A DNA stretch of 64,000 nucleotides, taken from positions 1 through 64,000 of the forward strand of contig JAISKJ010000004.1 of the NCBI GenBank assembly GCA_031260975.1, read 5' to 3'. Below the pieces are notes generated by a model. It worked only from the letters and a program-made list of their open reading frames with translations, was not told where the DNA came from and did not search any database. Positions 7,686 through 17,400 of this stretch are shown here, piece by piece (positions within the stretch are counted from its first letter, which is position 1; every line of letters begins with the position of its first letter). The translations under genes were made by a program, and so were the position numbers. The stretch comes from Christensenellaceae bacterium (GTDB lineage Bacteria > Bacillota > Clostridia > Christensenellales > UBA1242).

Positions 7686-8208
7686 CTGCAACCTCCGCTA
7701 TGTTTTTATGGTTATAGCTTTTTATTATTAAGTTTTTAACATATTTTTTACAATTAAATAATGATATGTTTTCCATCAATTTCTGATTTTCAACCGTTCC
7801 GTGCGGATCAGAATTTTTATTGCGCCGCAAATAATAGTCTGAACTGCTGTTTATAAGATAATAAACAGCAATTTTTTCACTTTGAAGTATTGGTATATAT
7901 CTACTAAACCAATTTGATAAAATACTTAGGTTAAACTTATAAGCTAAATCAACAATTCTTTTTGTTTGGTTATAAGATAAGGTGCTGATAGGACCTCTGT
8001 CTACAACCGCAAAATCGCAATTTCCGCCCTGCATTTTCATATCGTCATTTTGCATAAAATCTTCAGTAGTCGGCTTTCCGCTTGTAACTAAAGGATGAAT
8101 TAACTCGTTGGAGATAAAAATATTTTTAATATTTCTTTCTTTTATTTTTTGCAAAAGGGTAGTTTTACCAACGCCGGGCAAACCTTCTAAAATAATCATT
8201 TTTTTCAT
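7654..8208 (-). CDS. P-loop nucleotide/nucleoside kinase (thymidylate kinase-like)
   Basis: This 184-residue protein has Walker A GLPGVGKTT at residues 9-17. A strand ending in a DRG motif (FAVVDRGPISTLSYNQTKR, about 66-84) follows the pattern of deoxynucleoside and dTMP kinases (DRY/DRS). A LID-like basic stretch YYLRRNKNSDPHG lies near 126-138. It is shorter than standard Tmk (about 205-215). In this operon it may phosphorylate an unusual nucleoside or nucleotide. AAGGA precedes the ATG at 8208, and it lies 53 nt after the HAD gene. Confidence 0.75.
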   Translation of the reverse strand: MKKMIILEGLPGVGKTTLLQKIKERNIKNIFISNELIHPLVTSGKPTTEDFMQNDDMKMQGGNCDFAVVDRGPISTLSYNQTKRIVDLAYKFNLSILSNWFSRYIPILQSEKIAVYYLINSSSDYYLRRNKNSDPHGTVENQKLMENISLFNCKKYVKNLIIKSYNHKNIAEVADEIINQLMRP

Positions 8209-8261
8209 GGTTTATTTTCCTTAATTAAACTTTAGATATGTACGTCTGCAGTCAATTAAAC

Positions 8262-9408
8262 TTAACGGGCGGCATACTGTTGAATATTATATTCTTGCAT
8301 ATATTCTCGCGCTTTAAGCATTTCAGAAATTGCAAAGCCAACAGCGCCATCGGTGGCTGTTGCATCAAGTTTAAAATCAACAGCATTAAGCAATGATTCA
8401 TCTTTGGTGTTTCCTACAGCAAATGAAATTCCGTTTAGTTCACGCAAGACCTCAGCCATTTCCACATCATTGTTGGCGTCCCCTATCATAGCCATTTGGG
8501 GTTTGTCTAAAAGATTATATAAAAACTTTGCTGCTTCACCTTTATTGGTATTTTCAACTTGGACATCGGCTACCATGTTCCCGCGATTGGCAGTTTCATC
8601 AACAAGAGCTTTTGCATAAAAAGGTAATGTGATTGCCTTTGGATTGTCGTTGTGTCTTTTCATTTTGTCGTTGGGGGTTACCGCTCTTTCATCAGCCGGC
8701 CAGATTTTATCTAACATGTATTTCCATACAAAGCGGTTGTTACTACCTACCATCATCTGTATTATAGGAGTGTTATTAAAAAACTCTTCGGGGTCAAATA
8801 CTTTTACTGTTGTACCATCAAATATAATTTTGCCGTCTTTTACTACATTTGTCTCATTACAAAATGTTATTTTGTCACCATCTTTACCCAATAAACTTTC
8901 TTCTTTTGGATCTTTTAGTATAGTGGTTGCATTTTCCCCGTTGCCTACAAATCTTATGCGCAGCCCAGTATCTCTTAAATTATCCGCAGCGTACAAAGGC
9001 GAAATTCTTTCGCGCTCTTGCGGAGTAAGTGAGTTATACTTTGCGGCAACATTATAAAGAATTTTTGCAATCTGGGTGTCAAGAGGAAAGTCCTGTAAAA
9101 TTTCTTTAGTTTTACAATCATAAACCTCGCTGCCTCCGGAAGATATTATATATCTGCTTGTTCCGAGTTGGGTATACCATTTTTCAGGATAAGCCCGAGA
9201 GCGCCCTGTTGACATAACGCATTCAATGCCGGCTTTTCGGGCTTCTTTTATTTTTACAAGAGTATTTTTTTTCAATAATGTTGTCATCATTTCTTAAAGT
9301 ACCATCAATGTCAATTAAAAACACCTTAATCTGCGAAAGTGTACGTGCTAGTTTAAGTTTTTTTTCGCCTTTAAGTTCATCTAAGGGAATATATCTTTTA
9401 CCTGCCAT
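8262..9408 (-). CDS. HAD-superfamily (Cof-type) phosphatase, frameshifted at an A8 run
   Basis: Two frames together encode one ~381-residue HAD enzyme. The N-terminal piece (9408-9223) carries motif I FLIDIDGTL. The downstream piece (from about 9272) carries motif II VMSTGR, a large C2-type cap, and motif III/IV IGDANNDVEMAEV. The break falls at 9265-9272, where the coding strand has eight A residues; seven would restore one open frame. This may be a real mutation, phase variation, transcript slippage or an assembly error. Cof-type HADs dephosphorylate sugar or nucleotide phosphates. GAGGT precedes the ATG at 9408. It is the first gene of the minus-strand operon. Confidence 0.75.
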
Positions 9409-9424
9409 TTTTTACCTCAATGTT

Positions 9425-9452
9425 ATTATATCATATATTATAAAAATCGCAA
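9425..9452 (-). promoter_or_regulatory. promoter of the minus-strand island operon
   Basis: On the minus strand, -35 TTGCGA (9452-9447), 16-bp spacer, -10 TATAAT (9430-9425), just before the HAD ATG at 9408. Confidence 0.55.
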
Positions 9453-9470
9453 CCATATTACCGCCTAAAA

Positions 9471-9498
9471 CTGTGCTATTAAGTGTCAATAGGTGTCA
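9471..9498. repeat. second copy of the island-edge repeat
   Basis: 28 nt identical to 2199-2226 except one base (A for G at position 12). It includes one full terminal arm with both GTGTCA units. No partner inverted arm is seen nearby. It marks the right edge of the accessory block, just before the conserved pyrG gene. Confidence 0.7.
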
Positions 9499-9625
9499 GA
9501 CTTGCCATAAGATAATAGTAGTAATTTTACTATGGATAGAATAAATTAAAAAGTAATTCCGCAGTAACAGGGCTATATCATCCTACAGAGACGAAGTTTT
9601 ATTGCGGAGCAACAAAGACTTGGTT

Positions 9626-11233
9626 TTATATGGTTGCTTTTATAAGCCCCCTAAAGAGCGGGTGAGGGGTATAAGGCCTTGACAGAAATTCGGGATGAAA
9701 CTGAGAGGCCACATAATAGGGGTGATCATTAAGCTCTATTATTTCAACAAGATTGTTTTCTTCATTTATGCCAGCTATTGTGAGACCAGCTTTTTCAAGA
9801 GATGATTTAAACTTGTTGTTAAACTCAAATCTGTGGCGGTGACGCTCTTTTATGACATCTGCGCCATAAAGCTCAGCGGCCTTTGTCTTAGGTGTAAGTT
9901 TGCAGTTGTAAAGCCCCAAACGCATTGTGCCGCCTTTTTTAGAAATATCCTTTTGGCTTTTCATTATATCAATAACGGGGTATGGAGTTTCAGGCGCAAA
10001 CTCTGATGAATTGGCACCGGGTAGGTTTGCCATATTACGTGCAAATTCAATTACGGCAATTTGCATACCCAGACATAGACCGAGGAAGGGGATTTTGTTT
10101 TTGCGGGCATATTGTGCTGCCATAATTTTTCCTTCAATGCCGCGGTTTCCAAATCCGCCCGGAATGATAATGGCGTTTGTGCCGCTTAGCAGCTTTTCGG
10201 CTCCTTGCTTTTCAATATCTTCACTGTCTATAAGTTTGACGCTTACCGAAACACCACACGCAAGACCTGCATGTTTAACCGCTTCGGTGACTGAGATATA
10301 TGCATCAGGCACAGCAACGTATTTTCCTACGATAGCAATAGTTTTGATTACATGTTTTTGGGTCATACTTTTCACCATTTTTTTCCATGTGCCAAGGCTG
10401 TCTTTAGAGGCTTTAAGTCCGAGTTTTTTCAAAACTATGTCATCAAACTTTTGTTGTTTTAAGAGAATGGGCACTTCATATATACTGCGGCAGTCCTGAT
10501 TTAGAATAACATCCGACGGGCTGTCAAGATTGCAGAACATGGCGACTTTGTCGCGTGTTTCGCTGTCTAATATTACATCTGCATTTGTGCGGCACACAAC
10601 GATGTCGGGTGTAACACCCATGCGGCTTAAGTCTCGTACACTGTTTTGGGTGGGCTTTGTTTTAATTTCGCCGCTGCAATCCAGATAGGGAATAAGAGTA
10701 ACATGCACCGATAGGCTGCCTTTGGGGCCGAGTTCTTTTCTAAACTGACGGATTGCTTCAATATATGCCATGCCTTCAATGTCTCCTATGGTGCCGCCCA
10801 CTTCAACGATAACTATGTCCTCACCGCCGGCCACACTTTTCATGGCGTCAATAATTTCGTTTGTTATGTGAGGCACTACCTGCACGGTCTTGCCAAGATA
10901 TTCGCCGGCTCTTTCTTTTGCGATGACGCTGGAGTAAATTTTGCCGGTTGTATAATTGCAATCTTTTGAAAAAGACCTGCCCAAGAAACGCTCGTAATGT
11001 CCTATATCCAAGTCCGTTTCGGCACCGTCGTCGGTTACAAAAACCTCTCCGTGCTGATAGGGGCTCATCGTGCCGGGGTCCACATTGATATATGGGTCAA
11101 GCTTTTGTATGGTAACCTTAAGTCCTCGGTTAATAAGAAGTCTTCCCAATGACGCTGCGGTAATACCTTTGCCAAGGCCTGATACCACACCTCCTGTTAT
11201 GAATATGTATTTTGGCAAACCTGTCTTTTTCAT
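9626..11233 (-). CDS. pyrG: CTP synthase
   Basis: The full-length 535-residue enzyme converts UTP to CTP with glutamine and ATP. The N-terminal amidoligase begins KYIFITGGVVSGLGKGITAASLG (P-loop at about 12-20), followed by the LDPYINVDPGTMSPYQHGEVFVTDDGAETDLDIGHYERF region. The C-terminal class I glutamine amidotransferase has nucleophile Cys in FLGLCLGMQ and the His-Glu pair in SQFHPEF. AAAGGAGAAAT precedes the ATG. It is monocistronic on the minus strand and is a conserved boundary gene next to the island. Confidence 0.97.
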   Translation of the reverse strand: MKKTGLPKYIFITGGVVSGLGKGITAASLGRLLINRGLKVTIQKLDPYINVDPGTMSPYQHGEVFVTDDGAETDLDIGHYERFLGRSFSKDCNYTTGKIYSSVIAKERAGEYLGKTVQVVPHITNEIIDAMKSVAGGEDIVIVEVGGTIGDIEGMAYIEAIRQFRKELGPKGSLSVHVTLIPYLDCSGEIKTKPTQNSVRDLSRMGVTPDIVVCRTNADVILDSETRDKVAMFCNLDSPSDVILNQDCRSIYEVPILLKQQKFDDIVLKKLGLKASKDSLGTWKKMVKSMTQKHVIKTIAIVGKYVAVPDAYISVTEAVKHAGLACGVSVSVKLIDSEDIEKQGAEKLLSGTNAIIIPGGFGNRGIEGKIMAAQYARKNKIPFLGLCLGMQIAVIEFARNMANLPGANSSEFAPETPYPVIDIMKSQKDISKKGGTMRLGLYNCKLTPKTKAAELYGADVIKERHRHRFEFNNKFKSSLEKAGLTIAGINEENNLVEIIELNDHPYYVASQFHPEFLSRPYTPHPLFRGLIKATI

Positions 11234-11556
11234 ACAATTTCTCCTTTTTAAAAAACCATAAAACGCCTTAGGTTATTTTTATTGCCAAAAGCGTTTTAAG
11301 GTGATATCTTAGCATGATTTGATAGGGTCATGCTGCTTGTTGTGTGAAAATTTTGTCACATACTATTTTATATGATTTTGTTGATAAAATCAATAAAATT
11401 GACTGAGATTTAAAAAGTTTTTTAGTTTAAAGAAAATATTAGATGTGTTGTAATTTTTAAAAAAGAAAAAATGGAAAAAGAATTTAAGTTTAAGCTTTTG
11501 GCTAAATAATAAGTAGTAAAATAAAGAAACATTTGCATTAAACCAAACTAAAAGCA
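11234..11556. other. divergent intergenic between pyrG and glyS
   Basis: AT-rich. AAAACGC (about 11270) and GCGTTTT (about 11291) can pair to form a hairpin in the pyrG leader, but no terminator U-run follows in the minus direction. Otherwise no gene is seen. Confidence 0.35.
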
Positions 11557-11585
11557 TTGACTTTATTTTTTAATAAGTGTAAAAT
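11557..11585 (+). promoter_or_regulatory. promoter of glyS
   Basis: -35 TTGACT (11557-11562), 17-bp spacer, -10 TAAAAT (11580-11585). The expected leader of about 55 nt contains the hairpin TTATCGGGC/GCCCGATAA (11597-11620), a possible 5' stability element. No T-box sequence is visible. Confidence 0.65.
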
Positions 11586-11647
11586 TTAATATGAATTTAT
11601 CGGGCGGGCAAGCCCGATAATGTTTTAATAAAGGCGGAAATTAAATA

Positions 11648-13018
11648 ATGGAAAAAATTGATATGGAAAAAATGGTGAGCCTTTGCAAACAGTACGGCTT
11701 TATATTTCAGGGCAGTGAGATTTATGACGGACTTGCAAATACATGGGACTATGGTCCGTTGGGGATTGAGCTAAAAAATAATGTCAAAAGAGCATGGTGG
11801 AAGAAATTTGTAACCGAGAGCAAAAATAGCTACGGCGTGGACGCGGCAATATTGATGAACCCCAGAATATGGGAAGCATCGGGTCATGTCAGTTCTTTTA
11901 GCGACCCATTAATTGACTGCAAGGATTGCAAAACAAGGCACAGAGCGGATAACCTGATAAAAGAATTTGACGCTTCGGCTAATCCGGATGCTTTGTCAAA
12001 CGAACAAATGATGAAGTATATAAAAGACAACAAAATCAAGTGTCCACGCTGCAAAGGAACAAACTTTACGGATATCAGAGAGTTTAATCTTATGTTTGAA
12101 ACCAGCAGGGGTGTGACAGAAGACAGCAAGAACATTATATATCTTAGACCCGAAACAGCACAGGGTGAGTTTGTAAACTTTTTGAATGTTCAGCGTTCGA
12201 TGAGAGCCAAGCTACCTTTTGGCATAGGTCAGATTGGAAAGGCCTTCAGAAATGAAATTACTCCGGGAAACTTTACATTCCGAACAATTGAGTTTGAGCA
12301 GATGGAGCATCAGCTGTTTTGCAAAAACGGAACGGATGAAAAGTTTTATGATTATTACAAAAAATATGCCTTTGACTTTTTGATCAGCTTGGGAATGAAT
12401 AAATCAAATCTGAAGTTTCATGACCACGACAAGCTCAGTCATTATGCAAAGTCTGCGTGTGATATTTATTATAACTTTCCTATGGGTTTCAGCGAGCTGT
12501 GGGGCACGCACAACCGCACCGACTATGATCTGACGCGCCATCAGGAATTTTCAAAAAAGTCAATGGAGTATTTTGACTCTGATACAAACGAGAAGTATAT
12601 TCCTTATATTGTCGAATCATCGGTCGGATGCGACCGAATGGTTTTGGCTTTCTTGCTTGAGGCTTATCGTGAGGAAAAGCTGGATGACGGCACAACCAGA
12701 GAGGTGATGAATTTCCACCCGTTTTTGGCGCCATATAAGGTTGCAGTTCTGCCGCTGGTAAAGAAATATCACAGCGAGAAAGCTGATGAAATTTTTTCTA
12801 AGCTCGCAAAAAGTTTTCCGGTTTCTTTTGACGACACCGGAAGTATAGGAAAGAGGTATCGAAGGCAGGATGTTTCGGGAACACCTTTCTGCATTACGGT
12901 TGACGATGAAACGCTGAAGAACGGCACCGTCACCATCAGAGACAGAGATACCATGAAACAGGAAGTAATAAAGATTGATGAAATCAAAAAGTATATTGAA
13001 GATAAAATGGAGTTTTAA
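11648..13018 (+). CDS. glyS: glycyl-tRNA synthetase (alpha2, eukaryote-like class II)
   Basis: The 456-residue single-chain GlyRS starts with KMVSLCKQYGFIFQGSEIYDG and GLANTWDYGPLG. A zinc-binding pair of CxxC motifs (CKDC, CPRC) lies near 98-140. Motif 2 is in GQIGKAFRNEITPGNFTFRTIEFEQME, and motif 3 is in VESSVGCDRMVLAFLLEAY. The C-terminal anticodon-binding domain (APYKVAVLPLV to the end) is intact. It charges tRNA-Gly in the cytoplasm. AAGGCGG precedes the ATG. Confidence 0.96.
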   Translation: MEKIDMEKMVSLCKQYGFIFQGSEIYDGLANTWDYGPLGIELKNNVKRAWWKKFVTESKNSYGVDAAILMNPRIWEASGHVSSFSDPLIDCKDCKTRHRADNLIKEFDASANPDALSNEQMMKYIKDNKIKCPRCKGTNFTDIREFNLMFETSRGVTEDSKNIIYLRPETAQGEFVNFLNVQRSMRAKLPFGIGQIGKAFRNEITPGNFTFRTIEFEQMEHQLFCKNGTDEKFYDYYKKYAFDFLISLGMNKSNLKFHDHDKLSHYAKSACDIYYNFPMGFSELWGTHNRTDYDLTRHQEFSKKSMEYFDSDTNEKYIPYIVESSVGCDRMVLAFLLEAYREEKLDDGTTREVMNFHPFLAPYKVAVLPLVKKYHSEKADEIFSKLAKSFPVSFDDTGSIGKRYRRQDVSGTPFCITVDDETLKNGTVTIRDRDTMKQEVIKIDEIKKYIEDKMEF

Positions 13019-13088
13019 CAAAATTAAACAGCATGATTGGGCACCGCCTATCTTTTGGGAATGTCCTTGCATCTTAGCAACATCGCAC

Positions 13089-13115
13089 AAAAAACCACGC
13101 ATAGCGTGGTTTTTT
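13089..13115. terminator. bidirectional terminator glyS / surface-protein operon
   Basis: AAAAAACCACGC-ATA-GCGTGGTTTTTT: perfect stem with A and T tracts, lying between convergent stops. Confidence 0.9.
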
Positions 13116-14402
13116 CTATTCCTCATACTGTTTCATTTTGTCTATTTTTTCTTGAAGGGTTTTGTCTGAAAGACTGCCGATGGAACCGTCTTGAAGTCCT
13201 CGCACAAAGTCACCGGTGTTCATTCGCTGATCTTTTGTTCGCTTTCCCTGTATTTGAACATGCAGCACTTTGCGCTGGTGCTTGCCAATAACAATCAGAG
13301 TTATTAAAAGCATTACAAAGAAGGGTATTGTAACAGAAACACACAGGATTATTATGAGAAAAATCTCATTCAGTTCGGTTGTAACTTCAATATCCAAAAC
13401 GCTTCCGTAGCCCTGCAACCAATCCTCAGTAATCTTAATTGTGGCCACATTTCCTGCAAAGCGCACATCTCCTGCATAAGTTTCTCGATTAACCGAAAGT
13501 CCGTTGATTTTAAAGTCTTTAATTTTATAAAATGAGCTTATGTCAACCGATATAAACACATCGTCGCCGAGTTTCATCGTATCGGTGCTTATGGTAACTA
13601 ATTCCTGTGAAGCGGGTGCGATGGTTTCCTGAACAGTATATATGATTTTTTCAAAGTATAGTGTCAGCTCTCTGTCAATCAGCAGCTTTATCTGAAGTCT
13701 TGTGCGGTCATTTTCAATCAACTCACTTTTATAGTTTTGCTTAAACTCCCTAAAGCTGTGAAATCGGTTTGGCAAAGCCTGCAAAATTATTGTTGTGCCT
13801 GTGTCAAACACAAAGGTGTCACCGTCGGTCGGATACATTTTTGTGAGAGCCTCTGTTATATCATCTTTTAGATATACTGCATAGCTTCCCATAGACTGAT
13901 AGTCGCGGGGTATATTTACGGTCATAGTGCTGATGTTGATATAAACGCCTACTATTTCTATTTCGCTTTGCGTGTTAATATAGCTTGCATCCAGAACGAG
14001 ACCATTACTTAAAACGTAATATCCGCTGCCCTTATAAATTTCAAAGTGAGAAAATCTATAGGAGGCTACTCCGGTTTGACTTGCCGACATAATAGTGCTG
14101 CCAAATATCTCAATTTCAAAGCCTGCATCCACACTCAGAAGATTGTTTCCGAGTCTGCCCAGAAAAGTTACAGGATACATTGTTCCGCCTATGTCAATTT
14201 CGGCAGATTGGTTTGGCGTAGGCGTGGGAGGAGTAAAAACCTGATTTGCTGTGGATACCGCTTCCTCAATGCTTGATACGGTCGGGCTTTGTTTTTGAGA
14301 GGTCGCCAGATGACTTAAAAGCAACAGGACACTGAATATCAGACACAGGGCAAGAACAAGGACGAGCAAGTATATTTTTTTATTTGTTTTTATCTTTTCC
14401 AT
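13116..14402 (-). CDS. membrane-anchored surface protein, small member of operon
   Basis: The 428-residue protein has an N-terminal hydrophobic segment (about 10-32), a Pro/Thr spacer (FTPPTPTPNQ) and a beta-rich extracytoplasmic region. It ends with a C-terminal membrane span (IFLIIILCVSVTIPFFVMLL, about 350-372) and a charged cytoplasmic tail. The domain before the span (FKINGLSVNRE, then ITEDWLQGYGSVLDIEV) is related to the equivalent regions of the 1376- and 1834-residue proteins. No LPxTG motif is present. AAGGAGG precedes the ATG. It is the last gene of the operon, 12 nt after its neighbour. Function is unknown; a cell-surface complex partner is plausible. Confidence 0.75.
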   Translation of the reverse strand: MEKIKTNKKIYLLVLVLALCLIFSVLLLLSHLATSQKQSPTVSSIEEAVSTANQVFTPPTPTPNQSAEIDIGGTMYPVTFLGRLGNNLLSVDAGFEIEIFGSTIMSASQTGVASYRFSHFEIYKGSGYYVLSNGLVLDASYINTQSEIEIVGVYINISTMTVNIPRDYQSMGSYAVYLKDDITEALTKMYPTDGDTFVFDTGTTIILQALPNRFHSFREFKQNYKSELIENDRTRLQIKLLIDRELTLYFEKIIYTVQETIAPASQELVTISTDTMKLGDDVFISVDISSFYKIKDFKINGLSVNRETYAGDVRFAGNVATIKITEDWLQGYGSVLDIEVTTELNEIFLIIILCVSVTIPFFVMLLITLIVIGKHQRKVLHVQIQGKRTKDQRMNTGDFVRGLQDGSIGSLSDKTLQEKIDKMKQYEE

Positions 14403-14414
14403 ATGTGCTCCTCC

Positions 14415-17400
14415 TTAATCTTTCTTTATGTCGTCTTGAACTTCGGGGCTGCCATGGGCTTCATTTTTGAGAGCCTGTAGCTTACCTTCAAACTCAAGGC
14501 CGTGCTTGATTTTGGCTTTGCGTATATTTTCGGACGTTAGAAGCTTTTTCTTATTGTTATTGTTTATTATCTTAATTGTAACAAATAATGCCAGGAAAAC
14601 TATCACAAGAAGCGAGCCTAGCAGTATAATTAAGAACATAGTTGTAATACCCGTTGAAATGGTGATGTCAAGCTGTCCGTCATTTTCGTCAAGCCAATCC
14701 AAAAAGGCTCCTGATACGCTTATTATAATAGAGTTGCCAAGAATTTGCCCACCAAAGTCAGATTGTATTTGCTGAAGAGTTTTACCGTTGATTTCAAATG
14801 AGTGCACCTGAAGGTTATAATCAGGAGCAAATGAAATGACCAGATTTTCTCCTATTTTGAGGTTTTCGGGGTAGGAGGTGTCCGTTGAAACTGTCAGTGC
14901 TCCGTTTGCCGAGTTTAAGTCTTGTGATATTTGGATGCCAAATGCAACCATGTCAAAGTATAATGATATAGTCTGGCTTCTGTCTAAAACAAAGGTTATT
15001 GTTAGGCCTCCCACCAAATCTGTCGCTATAGTATTTCCATAGGTATCCTCAAAATTAACAAAAGCGAAATGTCTGTTTGCAATGGCGGTTATCCTCAAAG
15101 TTGAACCAATGTTAAATTCAGTAATCAGTTTGTCGGCTTCTTCAAAGGAGGTGCCGTTCCACAGCTCTATTGCATAGTCGCCGCGATGTTTTTGTGTTTC
15201 TGACAGGTTCATGTCCAAAACATAGATGTTAATTATTTTTGCAACAACAGTAATATAGTTTTTGCCGCTCTCTGTCCACACCAAATTGTCAAGGTCAGGT
15301 TTTCCTAGAATAATGTTAAGATTGTCGTCAATGTCGCATGGAGCTTCTATTAGCACGCCACCCTTAACAAAATACCAGCCAATAAACTTCATGTTGCTGC
15401 TATATTCAAGTGCCTGACTGTTGATTATATAAAGATTGTCATCATAGCCTATATAGGTGCCGTTCACGTCCTGTTTTGGGTCAACCACAAACAGATTTTC
15501 GGCCTGCAGGCTTGTTATTTTTTGGTCATAAAAATCTATAGTGTAAATATCCAAATAATACCTTGTTTTTTCGAGTATGATTGTGACAGTTTTAGTTTCA
15601 TTCAAAGTCATGTTAATGTTGCCCATGTGCGGAGTGCCGTTTATCAGTATGCTTGCAACATAACAGTGAGATGATGGTGAAATATTGATTTTTATGTTTG
15701 TGCCCAGATCATAATATTTTTGATTGAAATCATTTTTTGTTATATTGTCAATCAAAACGTTTATGCTGCCGTATTCACCATCCGCATTGCTGACGCTCAC
15801 ATTCAGCTGATATTGTTTTTGATATACCGCAACAATGATAATCCTGCCGCTACTGTTTAGATAAGTATCTAACAGGTCATTGTCAACAAGAAAGCTGTTT
15901 GGCTGACCGGCTGTCTGCATACTGAGGAAGGGACTATATCCCAAGCCATTAGCTTGTTGGAGTTTGAGCCCTACAAATCTGCTGCCAATAAGATTTTCGG
16001 TCTGTGCTATGATACTGCTTCCTGTTATTGTCTGGTTGATATAAAAGCCCAGATTGTTGCCTGACAAAATCAGTGAAGTTTCGGTTGGTGCAAAATCCTC
16101 GTATACAGAAGCAAAGCTCAGGTAGTATATTTGTTTTGTAAAGCTTATTGAGATTTTGAGGTCACTCTGTAGGTTTACGCCGCGGTTCATAGTGAATTCA
16201 TCAAAGTCAAACGGATCAATAGTTGTGTCATGGTATATGTCACCTATTGCAGTAATTGAAAACTGTGAAATTTTGTAGTAGGGCAGAGCTGTCAGAACAA
16301 AATTTATTTGTGTGGGATTTATGTCTTTGGTCACATGAAATCCGGTGTTGTTAAAGTTAAAAGGAGTGGTCTGACTGCCAATTATAATATCTAAGTTGCC
16401 CCAGGTTTTGTCACCTGCAATAATTTCAATTTCAATCGTCCAAGACTGTTCAAACACTGCCACAAAAACATAGGAGGTGTTGTCATAAGGGTAGTCCAGC
16501 AGGAACTGTTCATTAAAGATATCAGCAAGTTCACATGTTGGATTGTTGGATATTTGAAACAGGTTTGCTCCAATCTTGACTGCCCAATATGCAAAGTCGT
16601 TTGTGCCAATTTGGGTTGAAATCAAGACTTTGTCGCTAAACAGTGAAAGTGTTGCTGACGGTGTCAGGCCATCCGCTTCAAATAATCCCGCCTGATCAGC
16701 AAACATACTTTCTATCTGAACCGATACGTTATATTGAGTTAAGGAATATTGCACATATAGAGTGTGAATCGGTTGTGTTGCTGTGAAGGTTGCAGCTGCA
16801 TTTGATATAAACGCTTCAAGGTAGATATCATTTTGAATGGTGCTGAAACCCGTAAAGGTCTGACCGGTTTTTAAAAAGTCATTAAAATCAAGCGAAACCA
16901 TGTCAAACAGGTCTGTAACATAGAAGGCCGTATAAGCTCCGTCAGCAGTTCCGCCGTTAAGATTTATGCTGATTTCAGACACGAGGCCTGAGCGCAGATA
17001 GGGATATCCGTCATTATAAGTATTCCACAGCCCCCAGGCGGCGGAGTTAACAGACAGGTTATTATAAATTTCGCTTGATGAGCCGGTGGTATATATATGA
17101 GAGTGGGTGATATTTGCACTGTCAGCCGCAAGAGCCGCTGCCAGACTATATCCGTTTTCTATTATAATATGGTAATTGCTTGCTCCCACAAAGGCAGCGT
17201 TTGCCGCTCCGCGGTTGTAGGTATCTATTATAATAATAGGGTCTATCAGGTCTAAATCAATGGCTTCAAAACAGCCCAAAATACCTGCACTAAATCCGTC
17301 ATTACCAAGTGTTATGTTACCCTTGTTATAACTTGCTTCTATCACAGCATAATCAGTAAGCTTTCCTACAAGTCCGCCCGCAATAGCGTTGCTGCCTAGG

